A DNA stretch of 64,000 bases, taken from contig NZ_JAFLWW010000006.1 in assembly GCF_018555685.1 (NCBI RefSeq), forward strand, positions 62,001-126,000, in the 5' to 3' direction. The DNA comes from Aminobacter anthyllidis (lineage in GTDB: Bacteria; Pseudomonadota; Alphaproteobacteria; Rhizobiales; Rhizobiaceae). How positions within the stretch are numbered: the stretch's first letter is position 1; the number at the start of each line of letters is the position of its first letter. Made by a program: the position numbers and the translations under genes. Below, piece by piece: positions 8,953 through 17,479 of the stretch. The notes under the pieces were generated by a model. It was not told the origin of the DNA and ran no database searches. It saw only the letters and a program-made list of their open reading frames with translations.

Positions 8953-10251
8953 TCACAGCGGCTGCGTCGTGTAGTCCGCTTCCGGCTCGTACAGGCCGTC
9001 CTCGATCGAGGTCCGGTGCACCACGTTGAGCTTGCCGCCTTCGACCTTGGAGATGTTCTGGTGGCCGAAGACCTGGTGGAGCTTGCCGTTGAACTTCTTG
9101 TCGCCCTGGGGATGCTCGGGGCCTTCCTTGAACTTGGTCAGCGCCTCGGTCGCCTCGACGAGCTTGGCGCGGTCCTCGGGGCCCTTGTAGCCCGAATCCT
9201 CCATCGCCTTCTTGATGACGTAGAGCGTTTCCCAGCAGCCGAACATGTGGGCCGCGGTCGAGACGTCCTTGGCGTCCGTCGTCGAGGCGCCATTGTCATC
9301 GATGCCGACGGCGGCGCGATAGGCTTTCTGCGCCTCGCTGTCATTGGCCTGGGCGTAGCGCGGCGAGCCTTCCCAGAAATGGCTGCCATCGAGAAATTCG
9401 AGGCCGGGGCTGTTGATGTCGACGGCTTCGAGCGAGTCGATGAAGCCGAACAGCTGCGGCTTGTTCGAGCCGTAGAACTCGCCGAGTTCCTTGACGAAGG
9501 TCAGGACGCCGGGGCCGACCATGACGTGGTACAGCACCTCGGTGTCGGCCGGGATCTGCGGCAGGTATTTGGTGAACGAGCTTTCGGTCGGCGGGATCGG
9601 AATCTGGGCCACGACCTCGCCGCCCTGCGCCTTGATGGCGGGCGCGAAGTAGTCGCGGTGATCGTAGCCGAAGGCATAGTCCGGATAGATCATCGTCACC
9701 TTCTTGCCGAGGTTGGCCGCGACCCAGGGCGCGACCGAAGTGACCTGCGAACGCACGTCGGTGATGCCGGGCTGGAACACCCAGCGGTTCAGCTTGCCCG
9801 AGGCGACGTGGTAGCCCTCGCTGACGACGTAATAGGGGATCTTGAGCTCGCCGGCGGTGGGCGCCGAGCCGACGACGACATGGCTAAACAGCGTGCCGAA
9901 GACGATGTCGGTCTTGTGCTGGCTGGCGAATTTCGCCACCACCTCGGCGCCACGCTTGGGATCAGTGCCGTCATCCTCGACGATGATCTCGACTGGCCGT
10001 CCATTGATGCCGCCGGCATCGTTGATCAGCTTGACCGCGGCATTGGTGGTCTTTTCGTACCAGCGGCCATAGGCAGCACCGATGCCGGTGCGGTGGGCCT
10101 GGAAGCCGATCTTGATCGGCGCCGACGACTGCGCCTGCGAATAGCGCACGAAGCCGGGTGCCGCCATCAGGCCGGCACCTGCGGCGATGCCCTTGAGCGC
10201 CGTGCGGCGGCTGAGACCGGTCTTGCCGATGTCGAAGAAGCGTTTAGTCAT
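8953..10251 (-). CDS. ABC transporter substrate-binding protein, HAAT type
   Basis: This 432-residue periplasmic protein is the first gene of the HAAT-type operon. The N-terminus has a twin-arginine motif (SRRTALKG) and a hydrophobic stretch ending near YSQAQSS, so Tat export is likely. The mature part begins IKIGFQAHRTGIGAAYG and continues with LINDAGGINGRPVEIIVEDDGTDP, the standard Leu/Ile/Val-binding fold opening. The chain is longer than LivJ/K (about 340 residues) and resembles amide- or urea-type HAAT binding proteins in size. ATG 10251 follows AAGGGGACAGGGC. The ligand cannot be named from sequence; the nearby molybdenum hydroxylase could act on it, but the two operons are about 2.3 kb apart with opposite-strand genes between. 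Confidence 0.92.
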   Translation of the reverse strand: MTKRFFDIGKTGLSRRTALKGIAAGAGLMAAPGFVRYSQAQSSAPIKIGFQAHRTGIGAAYGRWYEKTTNAAVKLINDAGGINGRPVEIIVEDDGTDPKRGAEVVAKFASQHKTDIVFGTLFSHVVVGSAPTAGELKIPYYVVSEGYHVASGKLNRWVFQPGITDVRSQVTSVAPWVAANLGKKVTMIYPDYAFGYDHRDYFAPAIKAQGGEVVAQIPIPPTESSFTKYLPQIPADTEVLYHVMVGPGVLTFVKELGEFYGSNKPQLFGFIDSLEAVDINSPGLEFLDGSHFWEGSPRYAQANDSEAQKAYRAAVGIDDNGASTTDAKDVSTAAHMFGCWETLYVIKKAMEDSGYKGPEDRAKLVEATEALTKFKEGPEHPQGDKKFNGKLHQVFGHQNISKVEGGKLNVVHRTSIEDGLYEPEADYTTQPL

Positions 10252-10340
10252 GCCCTGTCCCCTTGCCGTGCCTTTTGACCAGCTGTGGTGCGGATTGGCG
10301 GCTGTTCCGCCCGGAACTCAAGAAATGGCGAAAAATTGCA

Positions 10341-10348
10341 TGTATACA
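10341..10348. promoter_or_regulatory. TGTATACA palindrome upstream of the HAAT operon, candidate GntR-type operator
   Basis: A perfect eight-base palindrome (context TTGCATGTATACAAAC) lies 90 bases upstream of the binding-protein start. GTATAC cores are known for FadR/FCD-type GntR regulators. The same octamer occurs at 60978-60985 in front of the symporter gene. No GntR gene lies in the window, so the binding factor is inferred only. Confidence 0.35.
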
Positions 10349-10416
10349 AACTAGATCACCAATCCCCAGGCGTGGCAATAGTTGCTTCCGCAGGGTCAAA
10401 ACCATCTGCATTTGCA

Positions 10417-11865
10417 CTATCCCGCCGTGGCTGTCGAGAGCAGCCAGAGGCCGAAAACGGTATAGCCGATCATCAGCACTGTGAGTGGCAGCTGGCTGAG
10501 CGAGGCGCTGGCTGGGGAGGGGTGAAGCCGCCAGGCGAGCAGGTGGGCGACAAGCACCGCCAGCACGTGCCCGGCGACGATGGCAGCCGCCTGCAGGTTC
10601 CAGATCAGCCAGGCGGATTCCGAGCCCATTGCGATGCCGGCCTCGACCGGCATATGGGCTGTGCCGAACAGGTTCCAGCCCAGCGCGAACGGGTCCGACA
10701 GCGCGACAAGTGCGTATTGGCCGTTGACCAGCAATGCCGTCAGGTAGTGCGAGAAATGATAGGCGAGCGCGATCGGCACGATCGACCAGACAAGCAGGCC
10801 GGCGGCATTCGACAGCGGCACGGTGCTGCGGACCAGCCTTTGGCCGGCGACGACCGCGAATAGCCCAAAGGCGGCGAGCGCCACGAAAACCGCCACCAGG
10901 CCGACGCTGTTGATGGCAATGAGCGCGCTGCGGCCTGGCAGTTCGAGCGGATTGATGCCGTTGAGCCCGAGCCAGACGAAGGTTTTGGCGAAGCCGTCGA
11001 AGGACACCGAAGCGAGTGTCGAGAGCAGGAACAGCGCGCCCGATGGCGGCAGCGGCTCGACGTCGTTGAGTTTCGCGCCGGGCCAGCACACGGCTAAGCG
11101 CAGGCGGGCCCCGTCCCGCTTGCCATCGACGATGCCGAAGCGGCCGATCATGGCTGAGAAGGCCGACAGGAATTCGCCTTGCCGGCTCCAGCGCTCGAAG
11201 CCGAAGGCCAGCATCGCAACGAACGAAAACAGCCAGTAGGTGCCGGCCGCGATGGCAAGGCGCGCCGGATCGTCGGGAGCCGGGTCGATCAGCTCGAACC
11301 AGGCGAAGGCAAGGAACAGGATGAAGGCCGGCCAGTAGCCGACCCAAGCGGGCAGGCGCAGCGGGCTGTCGCCATCCGCCTTCGAGCCCAGTGCCCGCCT
11401 GACCAGGCGATACGGCCCGTACCATGGGTTGAGCCGTGCCCAGAGATTGCCAACCAGGCCCTGGGCGAGGGTCAGGCCGACCCAGAGCAGTGTCCAGATC
11501 GTCAGCGGCAGTGGGTTGGACAGCGGGTCGCGTGAGCCGATGAACCCGGCGAGGATCAGTGCTGCGAAGGCGGCAAATGAGAGCAGGCTAACCGGCAGCC
11601 GCAGATTCGGGATCGAGCCGAGCGGAAAGCGTGTGCGCCAGAAGGAGACCAGCCGTTCAGGAGGCAGGATCGCAAGCACGAGGAAACTCGCGGCTACGGC
11701 CAAAGCTGCACCGGCTATGTAGTGTCCGGTTGGCAACAGCAGGACATGGCCGCGCTCGGAGGCGTGGGCGAAAGCGGGCGAGGTTTGCCATGCGGTCGCG
11801 CTGCATGCGGCAAGCACTGTCGCCGCACTTCGCCGGATGGCTCTGGTTGTGTTGGTTCCCCGCAT
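10417..11865 (-). CDS. Polytopic membrane protein of unknown function
   Basis: I do not recognise a characterised family with confidence. The 482-residue protein has an apparent signal peptide (cleavage near PAFAHASERGH) followed by roughly eleven hydrophobic segments. Polar loops contain NPWYGPYRL near residue 165 and AYHFSHYLTALLVNGQYA near residue 375, the latter with two membrane-embedded histidines. It faintly recalls large actinobacterial membrane proteins labelled fenitrothion hydrolase, but I would not transfer that name. ATG 11865 follows GGGAGCGTG; the open frame continues 52 codons further upstream but there it crosses a palindromic repeat. It is co-directional with the HAAT operon 165 bases downstream, with a likely separate promoter between. 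Confidence 0.75.
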   Translation of the reverse strand: MRGTNTTRAIRRSAATVLAACSATAWQTSPAFAHASERGHVLLLPTGHYIAGAALAVAASFLVLAILPPERLVSFWRTRFPLGSIPNLRLPVSLLSFAAFAALILAGFIGSRDPLSNPLPLTIWTLLWVGLTLAQGLVGNLWARLNPWYGPYRLVRRALGSKADGDSPLRLPAWVGYWPAFILFLAFAWFELIDPAPDDPARLAIAAGTYWLFSFVAMLAFGFERWSRQGEFLSAFSAMIGRFGIVDGKRDGARLRLAVCWPGAKLNDVEPLPPSGALFLLSTLASVSFDGFAKTFVWLGLNGINPLELPGRSALIAINSVGLVAVFVALAAFGLFAVVAGQRLVRSTVPLSNAAGLLVWSIVPIALAYHFSHYLTALLVNGQYALVALSDPFALGWNLFGTAHMPVEAGIAMGSESAWLIWNLQAAAIVAGHVLAVLVAHLLAWRLHPSPASASLSQLPLTVLMIGYTVFGLWLLSTATAG

Positions 11866-11979
11866 CACGCTCCCGATGTGCCATATGGCTTGGGTCGCGG
11901 AAAGGGGGCGACTATCTACGGCGGATGGCGACAGGTGGTGACGCTCGCGCTTTGCGAGGCAGCCCTTTTGCCGCGCGAT

Positions 11980-12174
11980 CCTTCGCACCCCCCTCTGGCC
12001 TGCCGGCCATCTCCCCCACAAGGAGGGAGATCACGCCTTCATCAGCCGCCCGGCCAACTACCAACGTTGCAAAGGCTCATCCATACGACGTTGTAGAATG
12101 AGCGCCGCCGGCAACGAGACTAATCTCCCTCCTTGTGGGGGAGATGCCCGGCAGGGCAGAGGGGGGTGCGAAGG
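11980..12174. repeat. 50-base near-perfect inverted repeat with palindromic arms
   Basis: Arm one is 11980-12029 and arm two is 12125-12174. They are reverse complements except for two positions, and those two differences fall within a TGGCCGGCAGGCCA / TGCCCGGCAGGGCA core that stays palindromic in both arms. Each arm therefore keeps its own hairpin. The element fills most of the 353-base gap between the pncB stop and the membrane-protein start; I see no gene in that gap. Confidence 0.85.
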
Positions 12175-12218
12175 AATGAGAGGTTGAAGGAAACCCAAAT
12201 CCAGGCCCCAAGCCGCCC

Positions 12219-13523
12219 CTAAACCTTCACCAGCTGCTCGACCCGGTCCTTTTCGCCGAAGATGCGGAGGTAGCGGGCGATTTCTTTTTTGTCGCCGGTG
12301 GCCTTGGCCGGGTTGTCGGACAATTTGACTGCCGGGCGGCCATTGGTCTCGGTGACCTTGCAGACCAGCGAGATGGCGTTGAGCCTGTCGGTCTCGACCG
12401 GCGCGCAGCCTTCGAAGTCGTTGGTGAGGTTGGTGCCCCAGCCGAAGGACATGCGCACCTTGCCTTCGAAGTGGCGGTAGGTCTCGATGATGGTGTCGAC
12501 GTCGAGGCCGTCGGAGAAGATCAGCAGCTTGGACCTGGGGTCCTGGCCCTTCTTGCGCCACCACTCGATGATGCGTTCGCCGCCTTCGATCGGCGGGGCG
12601 CTGTCGGGGCGGAAGCCGGTCCAGTCGGCGACCCAGTCGGGTGCGTCGCGCAGGAAGGCCGCCGTGCCGAAGGCGTCGGGCAGGACGATCAAGAGGTTGC
12701 CGCCGTAATAGCGCTGCCAGTCGCGCAGCACCTTGTAGGGCGACTGCTTGAGCTCGTCCTCGTTATTGGCAAGGGCGGCATAGACCATCGGCAGCTCGTG
12801 CGCGTTGGTGCCGAGCGCCTCAAGGTCGGTGTCCATGGCGAGCAGCACGTTGGAGGTGCCGGTAAAGGCTTCGCCGATGCCTTCCTTGAGCGCTTCGACG
12901 CACCAGCGCTGCCACAAGAAGGAGTGGCGGCGGCGAGTGCCGAAATCGGAGATCTTGATCTCGGGCAGCATCTTCAGCCGCTCGGTCTTGTCCCACATCT
13001 TGGCCTTGGCGCGGGCGTAGAGCACGTCGAGCGCAAAGGGGCCGAAGGCCTTCATCGCCGAGCGCGAGCGCAACTCGTTGATAATGGCGAGCGCCGGGAT
13101 TTCCCACATCGAGGTCAGGACCCAGGGGCCAGCGAAAGTCAGCTCGTACTGGCCGTCGCGCTTTTCGAGATGATAGGGCGGCAGCTGGAAATTCTCGAGC
13201 CAGGCCAGGAATTCAGGTTCGAAGATCTGCTTGCGGCCGTAGAAATTGTTACCGCCGAGCCAGATCATCTCCTTCTTGGAGAAGCGCAGCGTTCGCGCAT
13301 GGTCGAGCTGCTCGCGCAGTTCGCCCTCGTCAATCTCCTCGGCGAGCTTGACTGAAGTGGCCCGGTTGATAAGCGAGAAGGTGGCGTCGACCTTGGGGTG
13401 CATGCCCCAGATCATCTGCAGCATCAACAGCTTGTAGAAGTCCGTGTCGAGCAGCGAGCGCACGATCGGATCGAGCTTCCAGGTGTGGTTGTACACCCTG
13501 CGTGCAATGTCGGTCCTGGCCAT
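12219..13523 (-). CDS. pncB: Nicotinate phosphoribosyltransferase
   Basis: PncB joins nicotinate to PRPP to give nicotinate mononucleotide in NAD salvage, following PncA. The 434-residue length is normal. Family text is clear: [17 protein letters not shown] near residue 23, [18 protein letters not shown] near residue 195, [25 protein letters not shown] near residue 221 (with the histidine that is phosphorylated in PncB proteins), and the phosphate-binding [16 protein letters not shown] near residue 341. ATG 13523 is preceded by GGAGG (CAGGGAGGAATGAAGCGGC). It stands alone on the minus strand, with a 151-base gap to the LysR gene upstream. Confidence 0.95.
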   Translation of the reverse strand: MARTDIARRVYNHTWKLDPIVRSLLDTDFYKLLMLQMIWGMHPKVDATFSLINRATSVKLAEEIDEGELREQLDHARTLRFSKKEMIWLGGNNFYGRKQIFEPEFLAWLENFQLPPYHLEKRDGQYELTFAGPWVLTSMWEIPALAIINELRSRSAMKAFGPFALDVLYARAKAKMWDKTERLKMLPEIKISDFGTRRRHSFLWQRWCVEALKEGIGEAFTGTSNVLLAMDTDLEALGTNAHELPMVYAALANNEDELKQSPYKVLRDWQRYYGGNLLIVLPDAFGTAAFLRDAPDWVADWTGFRPDSAPPIEGGERIIEWWRKKGQDPRSKLLIFSDGLDVDTIIETYRHFEGKVRMSFGWGTNLTNDFEGCAPVETDRLNAISLVCKVTETNGRPAVKLSDNPAKATGDKKEIARYLRIFGEKDRVEQLVKV

Positions 13524-13674
13524 GCCGCTTCATTCCTCCCTGGCGCGCCACTACCGGACGCACCTACGTTGACAGCATTGGGATATAGCGCCCGGGCGAT
13601 CAAGCTTAAGACCAGAAAAAAGCAACCCTGGCCCTATGGTTGCATCGGCTGAACAAGGTAGGCGCCGGCGAAGA

Positions 13675-14637
13675 CTAGCCGGCGGTCGCCGCCTTCTGGC
13701 CGCGCCGCTTGCGGATGCTGATCTGGCCGGTGACGGCCTGTTCGGTGCGGGCGGGAAGCTCTTCGCGCTCGGCGAACAGCCAGTCGATGAAGACCTGGGC
13801 AATGGGCGCCGATTTCACCTCGTTGCGGCAGACGATGTAGAAGGCATCGACCGCCGGAACCGACAGGTTGAACGGCGTGACCAGCTGGCCCTTGGCGAGC
13901 ATGCCCGACGCGGTGACGCTGTCGCCGAGCGCCAGCCCGTGGCCATGGACGGCCGCTTCGGTGGTCAGGCTCGCCCCCGACATGCGGTGCTGCTGCACCG
14001 GCCTGACGTCGAGCGCGTCGGCGGCGGCAAGCCAGGTGTGCCATTCGCGGCCGTCATCGGCGTGCAAAAGGATGTGGTCGGACAGGTCGCGCACGCTGCG
14101 GATAGGCCGATTGTTGATCAGCGTCGGGCTGACCACCGGAAACAGCTCCAGCGTCGACCACTTCTTCAGCCAGCAATCGGTCCAGCTGCCGTCGCCATAG
14201 AGCATGCAGACATCGACGTCGGGCGCGTGGATGTCGCGCGGGTCGTTGGAGGCGTTGAGGCTGAGGCTGATGCCAGGATATTGCGCGGTGAAGCCGCCGA
14301 TGCGCGGCACAAGCCACAACGACAGCAGCGCCGGAACGCAGCTGACGGTGAGCTTGCCCGAACTGGTCGGCCGGGTCATGCGGGCGGTAGCCGCCGCGAT
14401 GCTTTCGAAGGCGCCTGTCACTGCAGGCAGAAGCTCGGCGCCTTGCGGGGTGAGCTTGAGGCGTGAGCCGGCACGCTCCAAAAGCTTGACCTTCAACGTG
14501 GCTTCAAGCGCCCGGATCTGGTGGCTGATGGCGCCGTGGGTGACGTTGAGCTCGCCTGCCGCCTTGGTCAGCGAGCCATGGCGGGCGGTCGCCTCGAAGG
14601 CGCGCAGCGGGTTGAGCGGGGGCAGGCGCCGGGACAT
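13675..14637 (-). CDS. LysR-family transcriptional regulator (GcvA-like)
   Basis: This 320-residue regulator has the LysR winged-helix at residues 7-66 (PLNPLRAFEATARHGSLTKA, AAGELNVTHGAISHQIRALE) followed by a periplasmic-binding-protein-like effector domain. The wording is GcvA/AmpR-like. It is divergent from the ureohydrolase gene with a 211-base gap holding a 19-base palindrome, so it very probably controls that catabolic/uptake cluster, with a guanidino compound or amino acid as inducer. The C-terminus ends in a basic tail (SIRKRRGQKAATAG). Confidence 0.92.
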   Translation of the reverse strand: MSRRLPPLNPLRAFEATARHGSLTKAAGELNVTHGAISHQIRALEATLKVKLLERAGSRLKLTPQGAELLPAVTGAFESIAAATARMTRPTSSGKLTVSCVPALLSLWLVPRIGGFTAQYPGISLSLNASNDPRDIHAPDVDVCMLYGDGSWTDCWLKKWSTLELFPVVSPTLINNRPIRSVRDLSDHILLHADDGREWHTWLAAADALDVRPVQQHRMSGASLTTEAAVHGHGLALGDSVTASGMLAKGQLVTPFNLSVPAVDAFYIVCRNEVKSAPIAQVFIDWLFAEREELPARTEQAVTGQISIRKRRGQKAATAG

Positions 14638-14664
14638 GGAAACTCCGCCTGGGAGAGGTATGGA

Positions 14665-14683
14665 CTGTGAGAAATTCTCACAG
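14665..14683. promoter_or_regulatory. Perfect 19-base palindrome, candidate LysR operator
   Basis: CTGTGAGAAATTCTCACAG is an inverted repeat of nine bases around a single central base. It contains T-N11-A (TGAGAAATTCTCA), the LysR box form. It lies 28 bases from the LysR start and 166 bases from the ureohydrolase start, in the shared divergent promoter region. Confidence 0.7.
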
Positions 14684-14848
14684 CACAGACCTTAACATTA
14701 TCAATTGCTATTTCAACGGCGCTGCCGGAAACTTGCCCCATAACAACCAAAAAGCATGCGGGGAACACGAGGTATCAGGCTGACCGCCGGGAGCGGACGG
14801 CCGCAGGCGATCATCCCGCATTGCCGTCTCGGACCACAGGAGGACATC

Positions 14849-15910
14849 ATGGGTTTCGACGTCAAGAAACTTGACGAGCTGCGCAAGAAATATGGCGAAG
14901 GCCATGGCGGCGACCTGTTCGACCCGAAGTTTCGCCGTGTCGCCGACAAGATCTTCAACAAGGCCGGCACGCGGCTTGCGCCCTATTCGGGCATCCCGAC
15001 CTTCCTCACCGCACCTTACCGTGAGGTCGACAACGACAACCCCGATTTCGGCGACCTGCAGGTGGCGATGATCGGCGTGCCGATGGATCTCGGCGTCACC
15101 AACCGTCCGGGCTCGCGTTTCGGCCCGCGCGCGCTGCGCACCATCGAGCGCATCGGACCCTACAACCATGTGCTCGACTGCGCCCCGGTGCAGGAATTGC
15201 GCGTGGCCGATATCGGCGACGTGCCGTTCCGCAGCCGCTACCGGCTCGAACTCAGCCATGAGGACATCGAGCGCCGCATCGGCCAGATCGTCGATGCCGG
15301 CGTTGTGCCGCTGTCGGTTGGCGGCGACCATTCGATCACCCATCCGATCCTCAAGGCGGTCGGCAAGAACCGCCCTGTCGGCATGATCCATATCGACGCC
15401 CATTGCGACACTGGCGGCGCCTACGACCTGACCAAGTTCCACCATGGCGGTCCGTTCCGCAACGCGGTGCTCGACGGCGTGCTCGACCCGAGCCGCGTCA
15501 TCCAGATCGGCATCCGCGGCTCGGCCGAATATCTGTGGGAATTCTCCTACGAATCCGGCATGACCATCATCCACGCCGAAGAGGTCAGTGGCATGGGCAT
15601 CCCGGCCGTCATCGAGAAGGCCAAGAAGATCGTCGGCGACGGCCCGACCTACCTGTCCTTCGACATCGACAGCCTCGACCCGGCCTTCGCGCCCGGCACC
15701 GGCACGCCCGAGGTGGGCGGCCTGACGACGCGCGAGGTGCTGGAGATCGTTCGTGGCCTCAAGGGCCTCAACCTTGTCGGCGGCGACGTCGTCGAGGTGG
15801 CGCCGCAATATGATTCGACAACCAACACGGCACATGCCGGCGCCCAGGTGCTGTTCGAAATCCTGAGCCTGATGCTGTTCAGTCCCTTCGTCACCAACAA
15901 GGGCGCGTAA
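14849..15910 (+). CDS. Ureohydrolase (agmatinase / guanidinobutyrase family)
   Basis: The enzyme should hydrolyse a guanidino compound to an amine and urea using two Mn ions. The 353-residue protein has the family metal motifs: GGDHSIT near residue 157, HIDAHCDTGG near residue 180 and SFDIDSLDPAFAPGTGTPEVGG near residue 271. It is longer than E. coli SpeB (306) through an N-terminal extension of about 40 residues, a form I associate with guanidinobutyrase-like and other non-agmatine members; the HCDT in place of the usual HTDT is noted. ATG 14849 follows CAGGAGG. It heads a cluster of two ABC importers on the same strand. Agmatine, guanidinobutyrate, guanidinopropionate or guanidine are all possible substrates. 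Confidence 0.88.
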   Translation: MGFDVKKLDELRKKYGEGHGGDLFDPKFRRVADKIFNKAGTRLAPYSGIPTFLTAPYREVDNDNPDFGDLQVAMIGVPMDLGVTNRPGSRFGPRALRTIERIGPYNHVLDCAPVQELRVADIGDVPFRSRYRLELSHEDIERRIGQIVDAGVVPLSVGGDHSITHPILKAVGKNRPVGMIHIDAHCDTGGAYDLTKFHHGGPFRNAVLDGVLDPSRVIQIGIRGSAEYLWEFSYESGMTIIHAEEVSGMGIPAVIEKAKKIVGDGPTYLSFDIDSLDPAFAPGTGTPEVGGLTTREVLEIVRGLKGLNLVGGDVVEVAPQYDSTTNTAHAGAQVLFEILSLMLFSPFVTNKGA

Positions 15911-16003
15911 CCAACAGCAATTTCGACTGGCCGCTGTATGGGAAGCGGCGGCCAGGTGCTAACGCGACACTTCAACAACAAACATCCCAGAGGGAAGCAC
16001 GAC

Positions 16004-16807
16004 ATGAACATCAAGACGCTCCTGCAAACGACGGCAGCGGCCCTGCTTGTCGCAGGCACCGCCATCTTCGCCGTGCAGCCGGCAAATGCCGACGCGCTCG
16101 AGGACATTGCCAAGGCCGGCCAGATCAATGTCGGCGTCTTCGCCGATTTCCCGCCCTTCTCCTCGGCCAGCGCCGACATGAGCCTCAAGGGTTATGACAT
16201 GGACGTGGCGCAGGCGATCGCCGATGCGCTCAAGGTCAAGCTCAACCCGGTGCCGGTGACCGGACAGAACCGCATCCCCTACCTGACCGACAAGCGCGTC
16301 GACCTGCTGATGAGCGTCGGCTACTCCAAGGAGCGCGAGCAGGTCATCGACTTCGCCGCGGCCTATGCGCCCTACTACATCGCCGTGATCGGCCCCGCCG
16401 AACTCAAGGTATCAGGCAAGGAAGACCTCGCCGACAAGTCGATCGCCGTCAATCGCGGCACGCTGGAAGACACCTCGCTGACCGAGGCGGCACCTGCCGG
16501 CGCCGACATCAAGCGCTTCGACAACTACAACGCCGTCATCCAGGCCTTCATTTCCGGCCAGACCCAGCTGATGGTCGTCGGCAATGACGTCGGCGCCCAG
16601 GTGCTGGCACGCCAGGAGGCGCTGAAGCCGGAGCAGAAGTTCCAGCTTCTGACCTCGCCGTCGCATATCGGCCTCAACAAGAGCGAGGACGGCCTCAAGA
16701 AGGTCATCAACGACACGGTGGCGGCGATGCTCGCCGATGGCCGTCTCTCGAAGTCATCGGAAGAATGGCTCAAGGTTCCGCTCAACCCCGAAAACCTCAA
16801 GGATTGA
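16004..16807 (+). CDS. Polar-amino-acid-type ABC transporter substrate-binding protein
   Basis: This 267-residue periplasmic protein has a Sec signal peptide cleaved near QPANADA and a SBP_bac_3 fold. Evidence is the opening INVGVFADFPPFSSASADMS, the domain-I phrase KGYDMDVAQAIADAL and DLLMSVGYSKEREQVIDFA, the usual -T-R-E---V-F- position. ATG 16004 follows AGAGGGAAG. It lies 93 bases after the ureohydrolase and three bases before the first permease, so substrate import and hydrolysis are probably co-expressed. The ligand is likely the ureohydrolase substrate or a related basic amino acid, by context only. Confidence 0.9.
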   Translation: MNIKTLLQTTAAALLVAGTAIFAVQPANADALEDIAKAGQINVGVFADFPPFSSASADMSLKGYDMDVAQAIADALKVKLNPVPVTGQNRIPYLTDKRVDLLMSVGYSKEREQVIDFAAAYAPYYIAVIGPAELKVSGKEDLADKSIAVNRGTLEDTSLTEAAPAGADIKRFDNYNAVIQAFISGQTQLMVVGNDVGAQVLARQEALKPEQKFQLLTSPSHIGLNKSEDGLKKVINDTVAAMLADGRLSKSSEEWLKVPLNPENLKD

Positions 16808-16810
16808 TCG

Positions 16811-17479
16811 GTGAGCTACAGCCTCGACTTCGGCTGGCTTGAGGGGGCCGTGGGCGCGATCGCCCGCGGTGCCGCCATGACGGTCCTGCTGATCGTGGTG
16901 ACGACGATTGCCGGCACGCTGATCAGCGTGCTGGCAGCCGCCGGCCGGCGCAGCGGGCCGAAATGGCTCCGGCGCGCCATCACGGTCTATGTCGAGGTGA
17001 TCAGGAACACGCCGTTCCTGGTGCAGCTGTTCTTCATCTTCTTCGGCCTGCCGAGCATCGGCATCCGGCTCGATCCGATTGTCGCCGCCATGCTGGCGAT
17101 GACGCTCAACATGGCCGCCTACACCACCGAGATCGTCGGCGCCGGCCTCGACGCGGTGCCGAAGGGCCAGCGCGAGGCGGCCTTTGCTTTGGGCTTGCGG
17201 CCGCGCCAGGTCTTCGTCAAGATCGTCTTGCCGCAGGCGCTGAAGGTCATCTTCCCGGCGCTGACCAGCCAGATCGTGATCATGATGCTCGAGTCTTCAG
17301 TCGTGTCGCAGATCGCAGTGAGTGAACTCACCTACGAAGCCGATATGCTGCAGGCGCGGACCTTCCGTCCGTTCGAGACCTATTTCGTCGTGGCGATGAT
17401 CTATCTCGGCCTGTCGATCATCCTGCGCCGTGTCCTCGTCGGTGTCGGCCGCCGCACGCTTTCGGCGGGTGTGTCATGA
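16811..17479 (+). CDS. Polar-amino-acid-type ABC transporter permease (first)
   Basis: This 222-residue inner-membrane permease of the HisM/GlnP class has four to five hydrophobic segments. It carries the class motifs YVEVIRNTPFLVQLFFIFF near residue 58 and the cytoplasmic coupling loop AVPKGQREAAFALGLRPRQV near residue 115. The start is GTG 16811, three bases after the binding-protein stop; its own stop overlaps the next permease start as ATGA. Confidence 0.93.
   Translation: MSYSLDFGWLEGAVGAIARGAAMTVLLIVVTTIAGTLISVLAAAGRRSGPKWLRRAITVYVEVIRNTPFLVQLFFIFFGLPSIGIRLDPIVAAMLAMTLNMAAYTTEIVGAGLDAVPKGQREAAFALGLRPRQVFVKIVLPQALKVIFPALTSQIVIMMLESSVVSQIAVSELTYEADMLQARTFRPFETYFVVAMIYLGLSIILRRVLVGVGRRTLSAGVS

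Noticed and set aside
11866-12021. N-terminal extension of the unknown membrane protein
   Set aside because: It reads through one arm of the inverted repeat, and the signal peptide and ribosome-binding site fit ATG 11865.
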